This document shows, in pieces, positions 57,719 to 64,000 of a stretch of 64,000 nucleotides of DNA. The stretch is from Bhargavaea cecembensis (GTDB lineage: Bacteria > Bacillota > Bacilli > Bacillales_A > Planococcaceae). Location of the stretch: the NCBI RefSeq assembly GCF_001619585.1, contig NZ_LQNT01000001.1, positions 62,001 to 126,000 on the forward strand, in the 5' to 3' direction. The translations under genes and the position numbers were made by a program. Below the pieces are notes generated by a model. That model ran no database searches, was not told the DNA's origin, and saw only the letters and a list, made by a program, of their open reading frames with translations. Positions within the stretch are counted from its first letter, which is position 1; every line of letters begins with the position of its first letter.

Positions 57719-57834
57719 GTGAGCCCTCAAAGTTCACGCTGGGCAGCTTAAAGGGTTAGGACCTCATCGGACTAACTTTCCCCCGTGGTTGCCCGTTTGC
57801 CGACAGCGGCAATCATCTACTGAAGAAGGGGGGA
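57719..57834 (+). promoter_or_regulatory. structured 5' leader of speD
   Basis: About 120 nt lies between promoter and start. A GGGCA/TGCCC long-range pair encloses GGTTAG...CTAAC. A second hairpin TTGCCG-ACAG-CGGCAA (about 57796-57811) lies just before the ribosome site. There is no terminator-like T-run, so control of translation or stability is more likely than attenuation. I do not recognise a known riboswitch class. Confidence 0.45.
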
Positions 57835-57840
57835 CGAACC

Positions 57841-58224
57841 ATGGAAACAATGGGTCGTCATGTAATTGCAGAACTTTGGGAGTGCGAATTCGACAAGTTG
57901 AATGACATGCCGTATATCGAGCAGACATTTGTCGAAGCCGCATTGCGATCGGGTGCGGAAGTGCGGGAAGTTGCTTTCCACAAATTTGCACCACAAGGGG
58001 TCAGCGGGGTCGTCATTATTTCGGAATCGCACCTCACGATCCACAGCTTCCCTGAGCACGGCTATGCAAGCATTGACGTGTATACTTGCGGAGATCTTGA
58101 TCCGACTATTGCAGCTGGCTATATCGCAGAAGCGCTCGGAGCCAAGAACCGCCAGATGACCGAATTGCCCCGGGGCATGGGCCCTGTTGCGGCCGGCAAA
58201 ACAGCCGTCACCGTCATGGCCTGA
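57841..58224 (+). CDS. speD: S-adenosylmethionine decarboxylase proenzyme
   Basis: A 127-residue SpeD of the short prokaryotic type. The self-cleavage region is [12 protein letters not shown], where the second Ser becomes the pyruvoyl group, followed by [11 protein letters not shown] with the catalytic Cys. It makes decarboxylated SAM for spermidine synthesis. AAGGGGGGAC precedes ATG 57841. The gene order gapB-speD-nrdR is as in B. subtilis. Confidence 0.96.
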   Translation: METMGRHVIAELWECEFDKLNDMPYIEQTFVEAALRSGAEVREVAFHKFAPQGVSGVVIISESHLTIHSFPEHGYASIDVYTCGDLDPTIAAGYIAEALGAKNRQMTELPRGMGPVAAGKTAVTVMA

Positions 58225-58249
58225 CACCGTTTATGATTGGGACATCAAG

Positions 58250-58277
58250 AGCAGAGGCAGAAGCTTCTGCTTTTTTA
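58250..58277 (+). terminator. speD terminator
   Basis: AGCAGAGGC (58250-58258) pairs with GCTTCTGCT (58263-58271) with one wobble, then TTTTTT. Confidence 0.88.
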
Positions 58278-58333
58278 TATTTTTGGAGCAATTTCCGGGC
58301 AGGCAGAATCCCGTTTAGCCGCCCGCAGAACTC

Positions 58334-58342
58334 TGCTATAAT
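58334..58342 (+). promoter_or_regulatory. extended -10 promoter of nrdR-dnaB-dnaI
   Basis: TGCTATAAT is a perfect TGn-TATAAT; TTTAGC 17 nt upstream is a poor -35. Confidence 0.5.
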
Positions 58343-58414
58343 GGAATGAATGGATCTCTCCGTTCACATGGGTGACCGGACGATCATGAACTCATTCAGA
58401 AAGCGGGGATGCCG

Positions 58415-58876
58415 ATGAAGTGCCCGGCTTGTCAGCACAACGGGACGCGAGTCGTCGATTCCCGGCCGGTGGACGAAAGCAAGGCGATCCGGCGACGCAG
58501 GGAATGCGAGGATTGCGGATACCGGTTCACAACGTTTGAAAAAGTCGAGGAGATGCCGCTGATCGTCGTGAAAAAAGACGGTTCGCGGGAAGAGTTCAGC
58601 CGCGAGAAAGTACTGCGCGGACTGATCCGGGCCTGTGAAAAACGGCCTGTCCCTCTTGACGTCCTTGAGGAGGTCGTCTTCTCGATTGAGAAGGAACTCC
58701 GGCGCCAGGGAAATGCCGAGGTTAAATCCGAAGATGTCGGAGAGATGGTGATGGAGCGGCTCGTTGAGATCGATGATGTCGCGTATGTCCGATTCGCCTC
58801 CGTCTATCGTCAGTTCAAAGACATTAATGTCTTCATAGACGAATTGAAAGACCTTTTAAAGAAAGAAGATGACTGA
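58415..58876 (+). CDS. nrdR: transcriptional repressor NrdR
   Basis: A 153-residue protein. The N-terminal zinc ribbon is MKCPACQHN...[12 protein letters not shown] and the C-terminal part is an ATP-cone ([20 protein letters not shown]). It represses ribonucleotide reductase genes when (d)ATP is bound. ATG 58415 gives the canonical MKCP start; the ATG two codons earlier is less well spaced. nrd genes are not in the window. It is co-transcribed with dnaB. Confidence 0.96.
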   Translation: MKCPACQHNGTRVVDSRPVDESKAIRRRRECEDCGYRFTTFEKVEEMPLIVVKKDGSREEFSREKVLRGLIRACEKRPVPLDVLEEVVFSIEKELRRQGNAEVKSEDVGEMVMERLVEIDDVAYVRFASVYRQFKDINVFIDELKDLLKKEDD

Positions 58877-58904
58877 TTGGTTCGCGGAAAGAAAGGATGG
58901 GAAT

Positions 58905-60275
58905 ATGAATCCGCTCTACAAAGAACTGCAGCCGTCGGATGCGTATTGCGTCCGGCTTCCTTATCCGTTTTCCGACTTTGACCGCCAGATCCTGACCGCA
59001 CTCTACCAGCCGCTAATCGGGCACGGGGCGATGGCGGTTTTCTTTGCCCTTTGGGGAGAGGCCGAGCGGGAAGGGACCGTCGAGTCCACCCATTATCATC
59101 TCCTCAACCTTCTTGACATGCCGGTCGGTACGCTGTTTGACGCCAGGCTGTCACTGGAGGGAATCGGGCTGCTCAAGACTTATCGGAAAAATGAAGGGGA
59201 AGCACGGAGCTTCCTCTATGAACTCAAGCCCCCTCTGGATCCGGATACGTTTTTCCATGATCCGATCTTGTCGATGTTCCTGTTTGGCAGGGTGGGGGCC
59301 CAGACATACAAACGGCTCCGCGGACGTTTTCTGAACCCGCCGGTCCCGGAAGGCTATGAGGAAGTATCCAGGTCATTCCCCGAAGTGTACAAGTCCATCA
59401 AGGCGGGCACGATGGAGGAAGATACCGATACATATGAGTCCGATCAGCGGGCGCATAAGCTCGCTTTCTCCGGTCATCCGTTCGATTTCCCCCTCATGAT
59501 GGAAGGGCTGTCCGCGCAGCTTGTGCCGAGGAAGGCCTTTACTCCGGCCGTGAAAGAAATGATCGTCCGGATCGCTTTCCTGTACGGCCTGTCCCCGATT
59601 GACATGCAGCAAGTCGTCCTGCTGGCCATCGATGCGGACGGCAACCTGACGGAAGACCGGCTGAAGCGTGCGGCTGCCGACTATTACAAGCTGTCCCGGT
59701 CGAATACCGCCCCGAAAATCACGAAAATCATGGCTTCGCCGGAAAAAACGGCTGCTTCCGATGAACCCAAGACGAAAGAGGACGAGCTGATCCTCTATTT
59801 TGAAACGACCTCGCCGGTTGAGATGCTGAAAGACATCAACGGCGGTCGTGAGCCGATGCAGGTGGATGTGAAACTTGCGCAGAAGCTCGTGCTGGAGCAT
59901 AACCTGCCGGCCGGTGTTGTCAATGTTCTGCTTCAGTATGTCTGGCTCAGGAACGACGGGAAGCTGACAAACAACTATGTTGAGCGGATTGCTTCCCATT
60001 GGATGGCGAAAAAAGTCGATAATGTGAAGGACGCGCTCGAACTGGCACGGACAGAGCATGATAAGTATATGAAGTGGAAACAGGAGGGCGGGGGAACTCA
60101 GAGGTCCCGTAAACCTGGAGCCAAGACCGAAGCCGTACCTGACTGGTTTTACCGGAAAGAAAACAAACCCGAGGCCGAAAAAGAGCCGAAGGCTGAGGAT
60201 AAGGATCCGGATGTCGAGGCAAGGAGGATCCGCCTCATGGAGAAATTCGGCATGACGAAAGGCGGTGTCAACTGA
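58905..60275 (+). CDS. dnaB: replication initiation and membrane attachment protein DnaB
   Basis: A 456-residue DnaB of the Firmicutes type (not the helicase), with two DDBH domains: the N-terminal block DRQILTALYQPLIGHGAM, and a C-terminal half with HNLPAGVVNVLLQYVWLRNDGKL and a Lys-rich tail. It recruits the DnaI-helicase complex at oriC and at restart sites. I chose ATG 58905 (AAAGGATGGGAAT upstream); the frame is open back to an ATG at 58869 that overlaps the nrdR end. dnaI starts 1 nt after its stop. Confidence 0.93.
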   Translation: MNPLYKELQPSDAYCVRLPYPFSDFDRQILTALYQPLIGHGAMAVFFALWGEAEREGTVESTHYHLLNLLDMPVGTLFDARLSLEGIGLLKTYRKNEGEARSFLYELKPPLDPDTFFHDPILSMFLFGRVGAQTYKRLRGRFLNPPVPEGYEEVSRSFPEVYKSIKAGTMEEDTDTYESDQRAHKLAFSGHPFDFPLMMEGLSAQLVPRKAFTPAVKEMIVRIAFLYGLSPIDMQQVVLLAIDADGNLTEDRLKRAAADYYKLSRSNTAPKITKIMASPEKTAASDEPKTKEDELILYFETTSPVEMLKDINGGREPMQVDVKLAQKLVLEHNLPAGVVNVLLQYVWLRNDGKLTNNYVERIASHWMAKKVDNVKDALELARTEHDKYMKWKQEGGGTQRSRKPGAKTEAVPDWFYRKENKPEAEKEPKAEDKDPDVEARRIRLMEKFGMTKGGVN

Positions 60276-60276
60276 G

Positions 60277-61224
60277 ATGGAACCGATCCGGGACACACTA
60301 AAGCGAATTGTCAATGCACCGACATTCGCCGAACGATATTCAGAGATGCGCTCGGAAGTTCTGAACCATCCGGGCGTGCAGGCTTTTCTCGAAGCGCACG
60401 CCGGGGAAGTGGATAAGGCGATGGTCGACCGCGGCCTGGGGAAACTGTATGAATATACCTCCCAATCACATGACTGCGGCAAGTGCGAGAGTCTTGAATC
60501 ATGTGCCAATATGATGAAAGGCTACGAACCGAAACTGGTGATTGAGCGCGGTTCAATCGGCGTCGATTATGTGATGTGCAAGAGGAAAACGGCGGACACG
60601 GAACGGCGCCGTGTATCTTCCATGGTCCAGAGCATGCATATGCCGAAGGACATGCTCAACCTTGAGATCCGCGATTTTGATATTACCAAGGGAGAAAGCC
60701 GGCTGGCCGCAGTAGAGCTTGTTCTGGAGTTCCTTGACAAATATGACCGCGCAGGCGAGCTGCCTGCACAGGGAATCTACATTCACGGTCCGTTCGGCAC
60801 GGGCAAGTCCTATTTGCTCGGAGCGGTCGCCGGCGAATTGGCGAAGCGGCACGTGCCATCTGTTCTCGTGTTTGTACCGGAATTTCTCCGTGAGCTGAAG
60901 CAGTCAATCCAGGATCAGTCGCTGAACGAGAAAATCGATTTCGTCAAACGGGCCCCGGTCCTCATGCTCGATGATCTCGGTGCGGAAACACTGACCGCCT
61001 GGACGCGCGACGAAGTATTGGCGACCATTCTCCATCACCGGATGGCGGAAAAACTTCCGACCTTCTTCACGTCGAACTTTGACTACAAGGAGATGGAAAC
61101 CCACCTGTCGTATACCCAGCGCGGGGACAAGGAAGTCGTCAAAGCAGGGCGCATCATGGAGCGGATCCGCGCGATGACCGTGCCCGTCCGTCTTGACGGG
61201 GAAAATCGGCGTGACCGCGGCTGA
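60277..61224 (+). CDS. dnaI: primosomal helicase loader DnaI
   Basis: A 315-residue AAA+ ATPase. The N-terminal helicase-binding part holds a zinc motif of the type CGKCESLESCANM. Walker A is GPFGTGKS, Walker B LMLDDLGAE, sensor TFFTSNFDY and an Arg-rich end RIMERIRAMTVPV. It loads the replicative helicase with DnaB and DnaD. The ATG directly follows the dnaB stop; a GTG 12 nt upstream sits inside the ribosome site. Confidence 0.95.
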   Translation: MEPIRDTLKRIVNAPTFAERYSEMRSEVLNHPGVQAFLEAHAGEVDKAMVDRGLGKLYEYTSQSHDCGKCESLESCANMMKGYEPKLVIERGSIGVDYVMCKRKTADTERRRVSSMVQSMHMPKDMLNLEIRDFDITKGESRLAAVELVLEFLDKYDRAGELPAQGIYIHGPFGTGKSYLLGAVAGELAKRHVPSVLVFVPEFLRELKQSIQDQSLNEKIDFVKRAPVLMLDDLGAETLTAWTRDEVLATILHHRMAEKLPTFFTSNFDYKEMETHLSYTQRGDKEVVKAGRIMERIRAMTVPVRLDGENRRDRG

Positions 61225-61259
61225 GCGGACGCCACTCAATAAGATTGGGTGAAACACGG

Positions 61260-61288
61260 TTGCAAATCCCGCAGGTTTTTCGTATGAT
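61260..61288 (+). promoter_or_regulatory. thrS promoter
   Basis: TTGCAA (61260-61265), a 17-nt spacer and TATGAT (61283-61288). Confidence 0.75.
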
Positions 61289-61294
61289 GAATTC

Positions 61295-61564
61295 AATACT
61301 TCTTCCAAATGCAATGACGGGGACAACGAACGGTTGTCCGGCCAGACAGAGAACGGGGCCTTAGGCTGAGAGCCCCCGATGGCACGGCATCGGATCGACC
61401 ACCCCAGAGCAGCGAAGGTGACCCCCGGGATTTTCGGGATAGCCCTTGCCGGCCTCCGGTCCGTTATCCGATGCAGAGCTTCTCCGGCATGGTCGTTCAT
61501 TGCCGGCAGGAAGAAGGGTGGAACCGCGAGCAGGCCTCGTCCCTTTTTGGGACGGGGTTTTTTT
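61295..61564 (+). promoter_or_regulatory. T-box riboswitch of thrS (tRNA-Thr sensing)
   Basis: The antiterminator signature AAGAAGGGTGGAACCGCGAG is at 61511-61530. A terminator follows at 61535-61557 (CCTCGTCCC/GGGACGGGG) with seven Ts. A long GC-rich Stem I and stems II/III lie upstream. An ACC triplet at 61398-61400 is a plausible threonine specifier. The frame opened through this leader is not coding. Confidence 0.9.
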
Positions 61565-61598
61565 GCGTATTTTGGAAGAACGAAAGGAGCCCATTGGC

Positions 61599-63536
61599 AT
61601 GGCAGAACAGATCAAATTGACTTTCCCCGACGGCGCGGTAAAAGAATTCGCAGCGGGAACTACAACGGAGGATGTGGCCCAGTCGATCAGTCCGGGACTG
61701 CGCAAAAAGGCGCTGGCAGGCAAGCTCGACGGACAGCTGATCGATTTCCGCACTCCGATCGCGGAAGACGGCGACATCGAGATCATCACTCCGGATTCTC
61801 CGGAGGCACTGGAAATTCTGCGTCACAGCACGGCCCACCTGCTTGCACAGGCAGTCAAGCGTCTGTTCAAAGATGTAAAACTCGGCATTGGCCCGGTGAT
61901 CGAGAGCGGTTTCTACTACGATTTCGACTCTCCGGAACCGATCCGCGCGGAAGACTTCCCTGCGATCGAGAAGGAAATGAAAAAGATCATCAATGAAAAC
62001 CTTGAAATTGTCCGGAAGGAAGTCACACGTGACGAAGCCCGGGAAATCTATGAGGAAATCGGCGATGAATACAAGCTTGAGCTGCTCGATGCGATTCCGG
62101 AAGACGAAAAAGTATCGATCTATTACCAAGGTGAATTTTTCGACCTGTGCCGCGGCGTGCATGTGCCGTCCACAGGAAAACTGAAAGAGTTTAAACTCCT
62201 TAGCACAGCAGGCGCATACTGGCGCGGAGACTCTGACAACAAGATGCTCCAGCGCATCTACGGAACGGCGTTCTTCAAGAAAGAGGATCTGGAGGAGCAC
62301 CTTCGCCTGCTCGAAGAGGCCCGTGAGCGTGACCACCGCAAAATCGGCAAGGAACTGGATCTGTTCATGACGAACCAGCTTGTCGGGCAGGGGCTGCCGA
62401 TGTGGCTACCGAAAGGCGCGACAATCCGCCGTCTCGTCGAACGCTATATCGTCGACAAGGAAGAGAAGCTCGGCTACGACCACGTCTATACACCGGTGAT
62501 GGCAAACGTGGAGCTTTACAAGACATCCGGCCACTGGCAACACTACCAGGACGACATGTTCCCGCCGATGCAGGCGGACAACGAGGAACTCGTCCTGCGC
62601 CCGATGAACTGCCCGCACCATATGATGATCTATAAAAACGGCATCCACTCCTACCGCGACCTGCCGATCCGCATCGCCGAGCTCGGGCTCATGCACCGCT
62701 ATGAAATGTCGGGTGCACTGTCTGGACTACAGCGTGTCCGCGGCATGACGCTGAACGATGCCCATATCTTCGTCCGTCCGGATCAGATCAAGGATGAGTT
62801 CAAGCGCGTTGTCGAACTGGTGATGGATGTCTACAAAGACTTCAATCTGAACGACTATTCCTTCCGCCTGTCTTATCGCGATCCGGCTGACACGGAAAAA
62901 TATTTCGATGACGATGAAATGTGGGAGAAAGCCCAGAGCATGCTGAAGGAAGCGATGGATGACCTCGGCCTCGACTACTACGAAGCGGAAGGGGAAGCGG
63001 CGTTCTACGGTCCGAAGCTTGATGTCCAGGTTAAAACGGCCATCGGCAAGGAAGAGACGCTTTCCACTGTCCAGCTGGACTTCCTTCTGCCTGAGCGCTT
63101 TGATCTGAACTACATCGGCAGCGACGGCAAGCAGCACCGTCCGGTCGTCATCCACCGCGGCGTCGTCTCGACGATGGAGCGTTTTGTCGCATTCCTCATC
63201 GAGGAATACAAAGGGGCGTTCCCGACATGGCTGGCACCAGTCCAGGTGGAAATCATCCCGGTCTCTCCGGAAGTCCACCACGACTATGCAGAAAAAGTCC
63301 GTGAAGCACTCCAGGCACAGGGCCTGCGCGTCGATGTCGACAGCCGTGACGAAAAGCTCGGCTACAAGATCCGCGAAGCCCAGACACAGAAAATCCCGTA
63401 CATGCTCGTCCTCGGCGACAAAGAAGCCGAATCCGGCGAAGTCAACGTCCGGAAATACGGCGAACAAAAATCCGAATCCATCCCGCTCAACGACTTCATC
63501 GCCAAACTCCGCGAAGAAGTAGACGGGAAGAAGTAA
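61599..63536 (+). CDS. thrS: threonyl-tRNA synthetase
   Basis: A 645-residue class II synthetase. A TGS domain (about 1-63) precedes the editing domain with [15 protein letters not shown] and the second metal-binding [10 protein letters not shown] region. The catalytic core has zinc ligands in [13 protein letters not shown] and [11 protein letters not shown]. The C-terminal anticodon-binding domain starts near [15 protein letters not shown] 61599 has AAAGGAGCC upstream. It is regulated by the T-box leader in front. Confidence 0.98.
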   Translation: MAEQIKLTFPDGAVKEFAAGTTTEDVAQSISPGLRKKALAGKLDGQLIDFRTPIAEDGDIEIITPDSPEALEILRHSTAHLLAQAVKRLFKDVKLGIGPVIESGFYYDFDSPEPIRAEDFPAIEKEMKKIINENLEIVRKEVTRDEAREIYEEIGDEYKLELLDAIPEDEKVSIYYQGEFFDLCRGVHVPSTGKLKEFKLLSTAGAYWRGDSDNKMLQRIYGTAFFKKEDLEEHLRLLEEARERDHRKIGKELDLFMTNQLVGQGLPMWLPKGATIRRLVERYIVDKEEKLGYDHVYTPVMANVELYKTSGHWQHYQDDMFPPMQADNEELVLRPMNCPHHMMIYKNGIHSYRDLPIRIAELGLMHRYEMSGALSGLQRVRGMTLNDAHIFVRPDQIKDEFKRVVELVMDVYKDFNLNDYSFRLSYRDPADTEKYFDDDEMWEKAQSMLKEAMDDLGLDYYEAEGEAAFYGPKLDVQVKTAIGKEETLSTVQLDFLLPERFDLNYIGSDGKQHRPVVIHRGVVSTMERFVAFLIEEYKGAFPTWLAPVQVEIIPVSPEVHHDYAEKVREALQAQGLRVDVDSRDEKLGYKIREAQTQKIPYMLVLGDKEAESGEVNVRKYGEQKSESIPLNDFIAKLREEVDGKK

Positions 63537-63572
63537 GCTGATTCAGGAATTTGCCATGTTGTAGATCTCAAG

Positions 63573-63610
63573 CTGCAGACAGAGGAGCACTCACTTTGTC
63601 TGCAGTTTTT
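63573..63610 (+). terminator. thrS terminator
   Basis: CTGCAGACA (63573-63581) pairs with TGTCTGCAG (63597-63605), then TTTTT. It resembles the rpsD terminator (12529-12575) in stem and in part of the loop. Confidence 0.85.
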
Positions 63611-63620
63611 CTTTGACTCA

Positions 63621-63846
63621 GAATCCTGCGAATTTCTGCTCCAGACCCTTGTCGCTCAACGCTCCGCTTTTGAGCACAGACGCCGTTCTACGTAACGGCG
63701 TCCGCTAGTCCGCGGGCGTTGCCTTAGCCGGCGCCAGTACGGAGACTGGCGTCTGTGCGCAGCGCAGAGCGTTGCGCGACATCCTCGGGGTCTTCGGCTA
63801 ACGCTTTTCCCGCAGGAGTCTCGGGTCCTACGGCTCCAATCCGTCA
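63621..63846 (-). repeat. modular intergenic repeat, copy C (longest, inverted)
   Basis: On the minus strand it reads GGATTGGAGCCGTAGGACCC, then CGAGACTCCTGCGGG and the AAAGCGTTAGCCGAAGACC core. A GACGCCAGT/ACTGGCG hairpin, GGCAACGCCCGCGG, a GACGCCGTT/AACGGCGTC hairpin, a GCTCAA/TTGAGC hairpin and a closing GGGTCTGGAGCAGAAATT follow. The order and orientation of the inner hairpins differ from copy A. Any reading frame through it only reflects the repeat. Confidence 0.85.
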
Positions 63847-63974
63847 ACTATAGCTTTGAGTCGTATAATCCCCTGCGATAATAATCTGTTTATAAAACGG
63901 AATAAATCAATTAGGATAGTTGCGGAGTACCAGCTGGTAAGAGAGCGCTATAAACCATCTAATTAATCGTTGTT

Positions 63975-64000
63975 GATTGCAGCGGAGGGCGGCGACTCCT
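63975..64000 (+). repeat. modular intergenic repeat, copy E (5' end only, cut by window)
   Basis: GATTGCAGCGGAGGGC followed by GGCGACTCCT is the start of another copy in plus orientation, head-to-head with copy C at a distance of about 130 bp. The stretch 63847-63974 between them is AT-rich and shows no gene. Confidence 0.65.

Noticed and set aside
61379-61996. Frames through the thrS leader
   Set aside because: The T-box antiterminator and terminator explain this stretch; the real thrS start is at 61599.
63656-63847. Small minus-strand frame in copy C
   Set aside because: It is a translation of the repeat; no ribosome site, no independent support.

Overview
The window is a stretch of core chromosome from a high-GC, endospore-forming member of the Bacillales. 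Two alpha/beta-type SASP genes and a YtvI-family sporulation membrane protein point to a spore former. Gene order follows the Bacillus subtilis segment running from acuCBA, acsA, tyrS and rpsD through ezrA, nifZ/iscS, thiI, sspA, ytcI, sppA, tpx and ytxK, then nrnA, dnaE, accDA, pfkA, pyk, citZ, icd, mdh, phoPR, polA, mutM, coaE, gapB, speD, nrdR, dnaB, dnaI and thrS. GC content looks mid-50s percent, and TTG/GTG starts are frequent. A Planococcaceae-type genome is my inference, not something the sequence proves. I see no prophage, transposase, CRISPR array, tRNA or rRNA gene.

Layout. Positions 1-5058 hold acetate utilisation: acuC (cut by the left edge), acuB and acuA on the minus strand, divergent from an SDR oxidoreductase and acsA. 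Positions 5228-8215 hold a class A penicillin-binding protein. Positions 8357-11139 hold tyrS under a T-box leader, followed by an AlaX-type editing protein. A cobalamin-binding protein and rpsD follow on the minus strand. Positions 13500-19525 carry sulfur and division genes (methionine gamma-lyase, free Met-R-sulfoxide reductase, ezrA, cysteine desulfurase, thiI). Next come tandem SASP genes, an acyl-CoA synthetase, rarD, sppA-yteJ, tpx, ytxK, a universal stress protein, ald, a Xaa-Pro peptidase, ytkL, ytoI, ytpI and nrnA-dnaE.

Positions 36358-46741 are central carbon metabolism: a FadR-type regulator overlapping accD, then accA-pfkA-pyk, fxsA, ytvI, citZ, icd and mdh. Positions 47266-54885 hold a MaoC-like gene fused by overlap to phoPR, then hflK-hflC and polA. 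The right part holds mutM-coaE, gapB, speD, nrdR-dnaB-dnaI and T-box-controlled thrS.

The regulatory layer is readable: T-boxes at tyrS and thrS; cre-like sites at acuA and citZ; two inverted CcpN-type boxes at gapB; a FadR-type palindrome in front of the fadR-accDA operon; and sigma-G promoters in front of both SASP genes.

The parts not explained by ordinary gene content are a nine-unit, 20-bp tandem array between mdh and the maoC-phoPR operon, and a family of modular, hairpin-rich intergenic repeats (four copies plus one cut by the right edge). Protein-level oddities are a thiol peroxidase without its resolving cysteine, a DnaE with a degenerate PHP domain and no C-terminal tail, a PhoR with a very small external domain, and a MaoC-like protein with Tyr in place of the catalytic His. 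I did not find a convincing new multi-gene system; the array and the repeat family are the best candidates for something undescribed.
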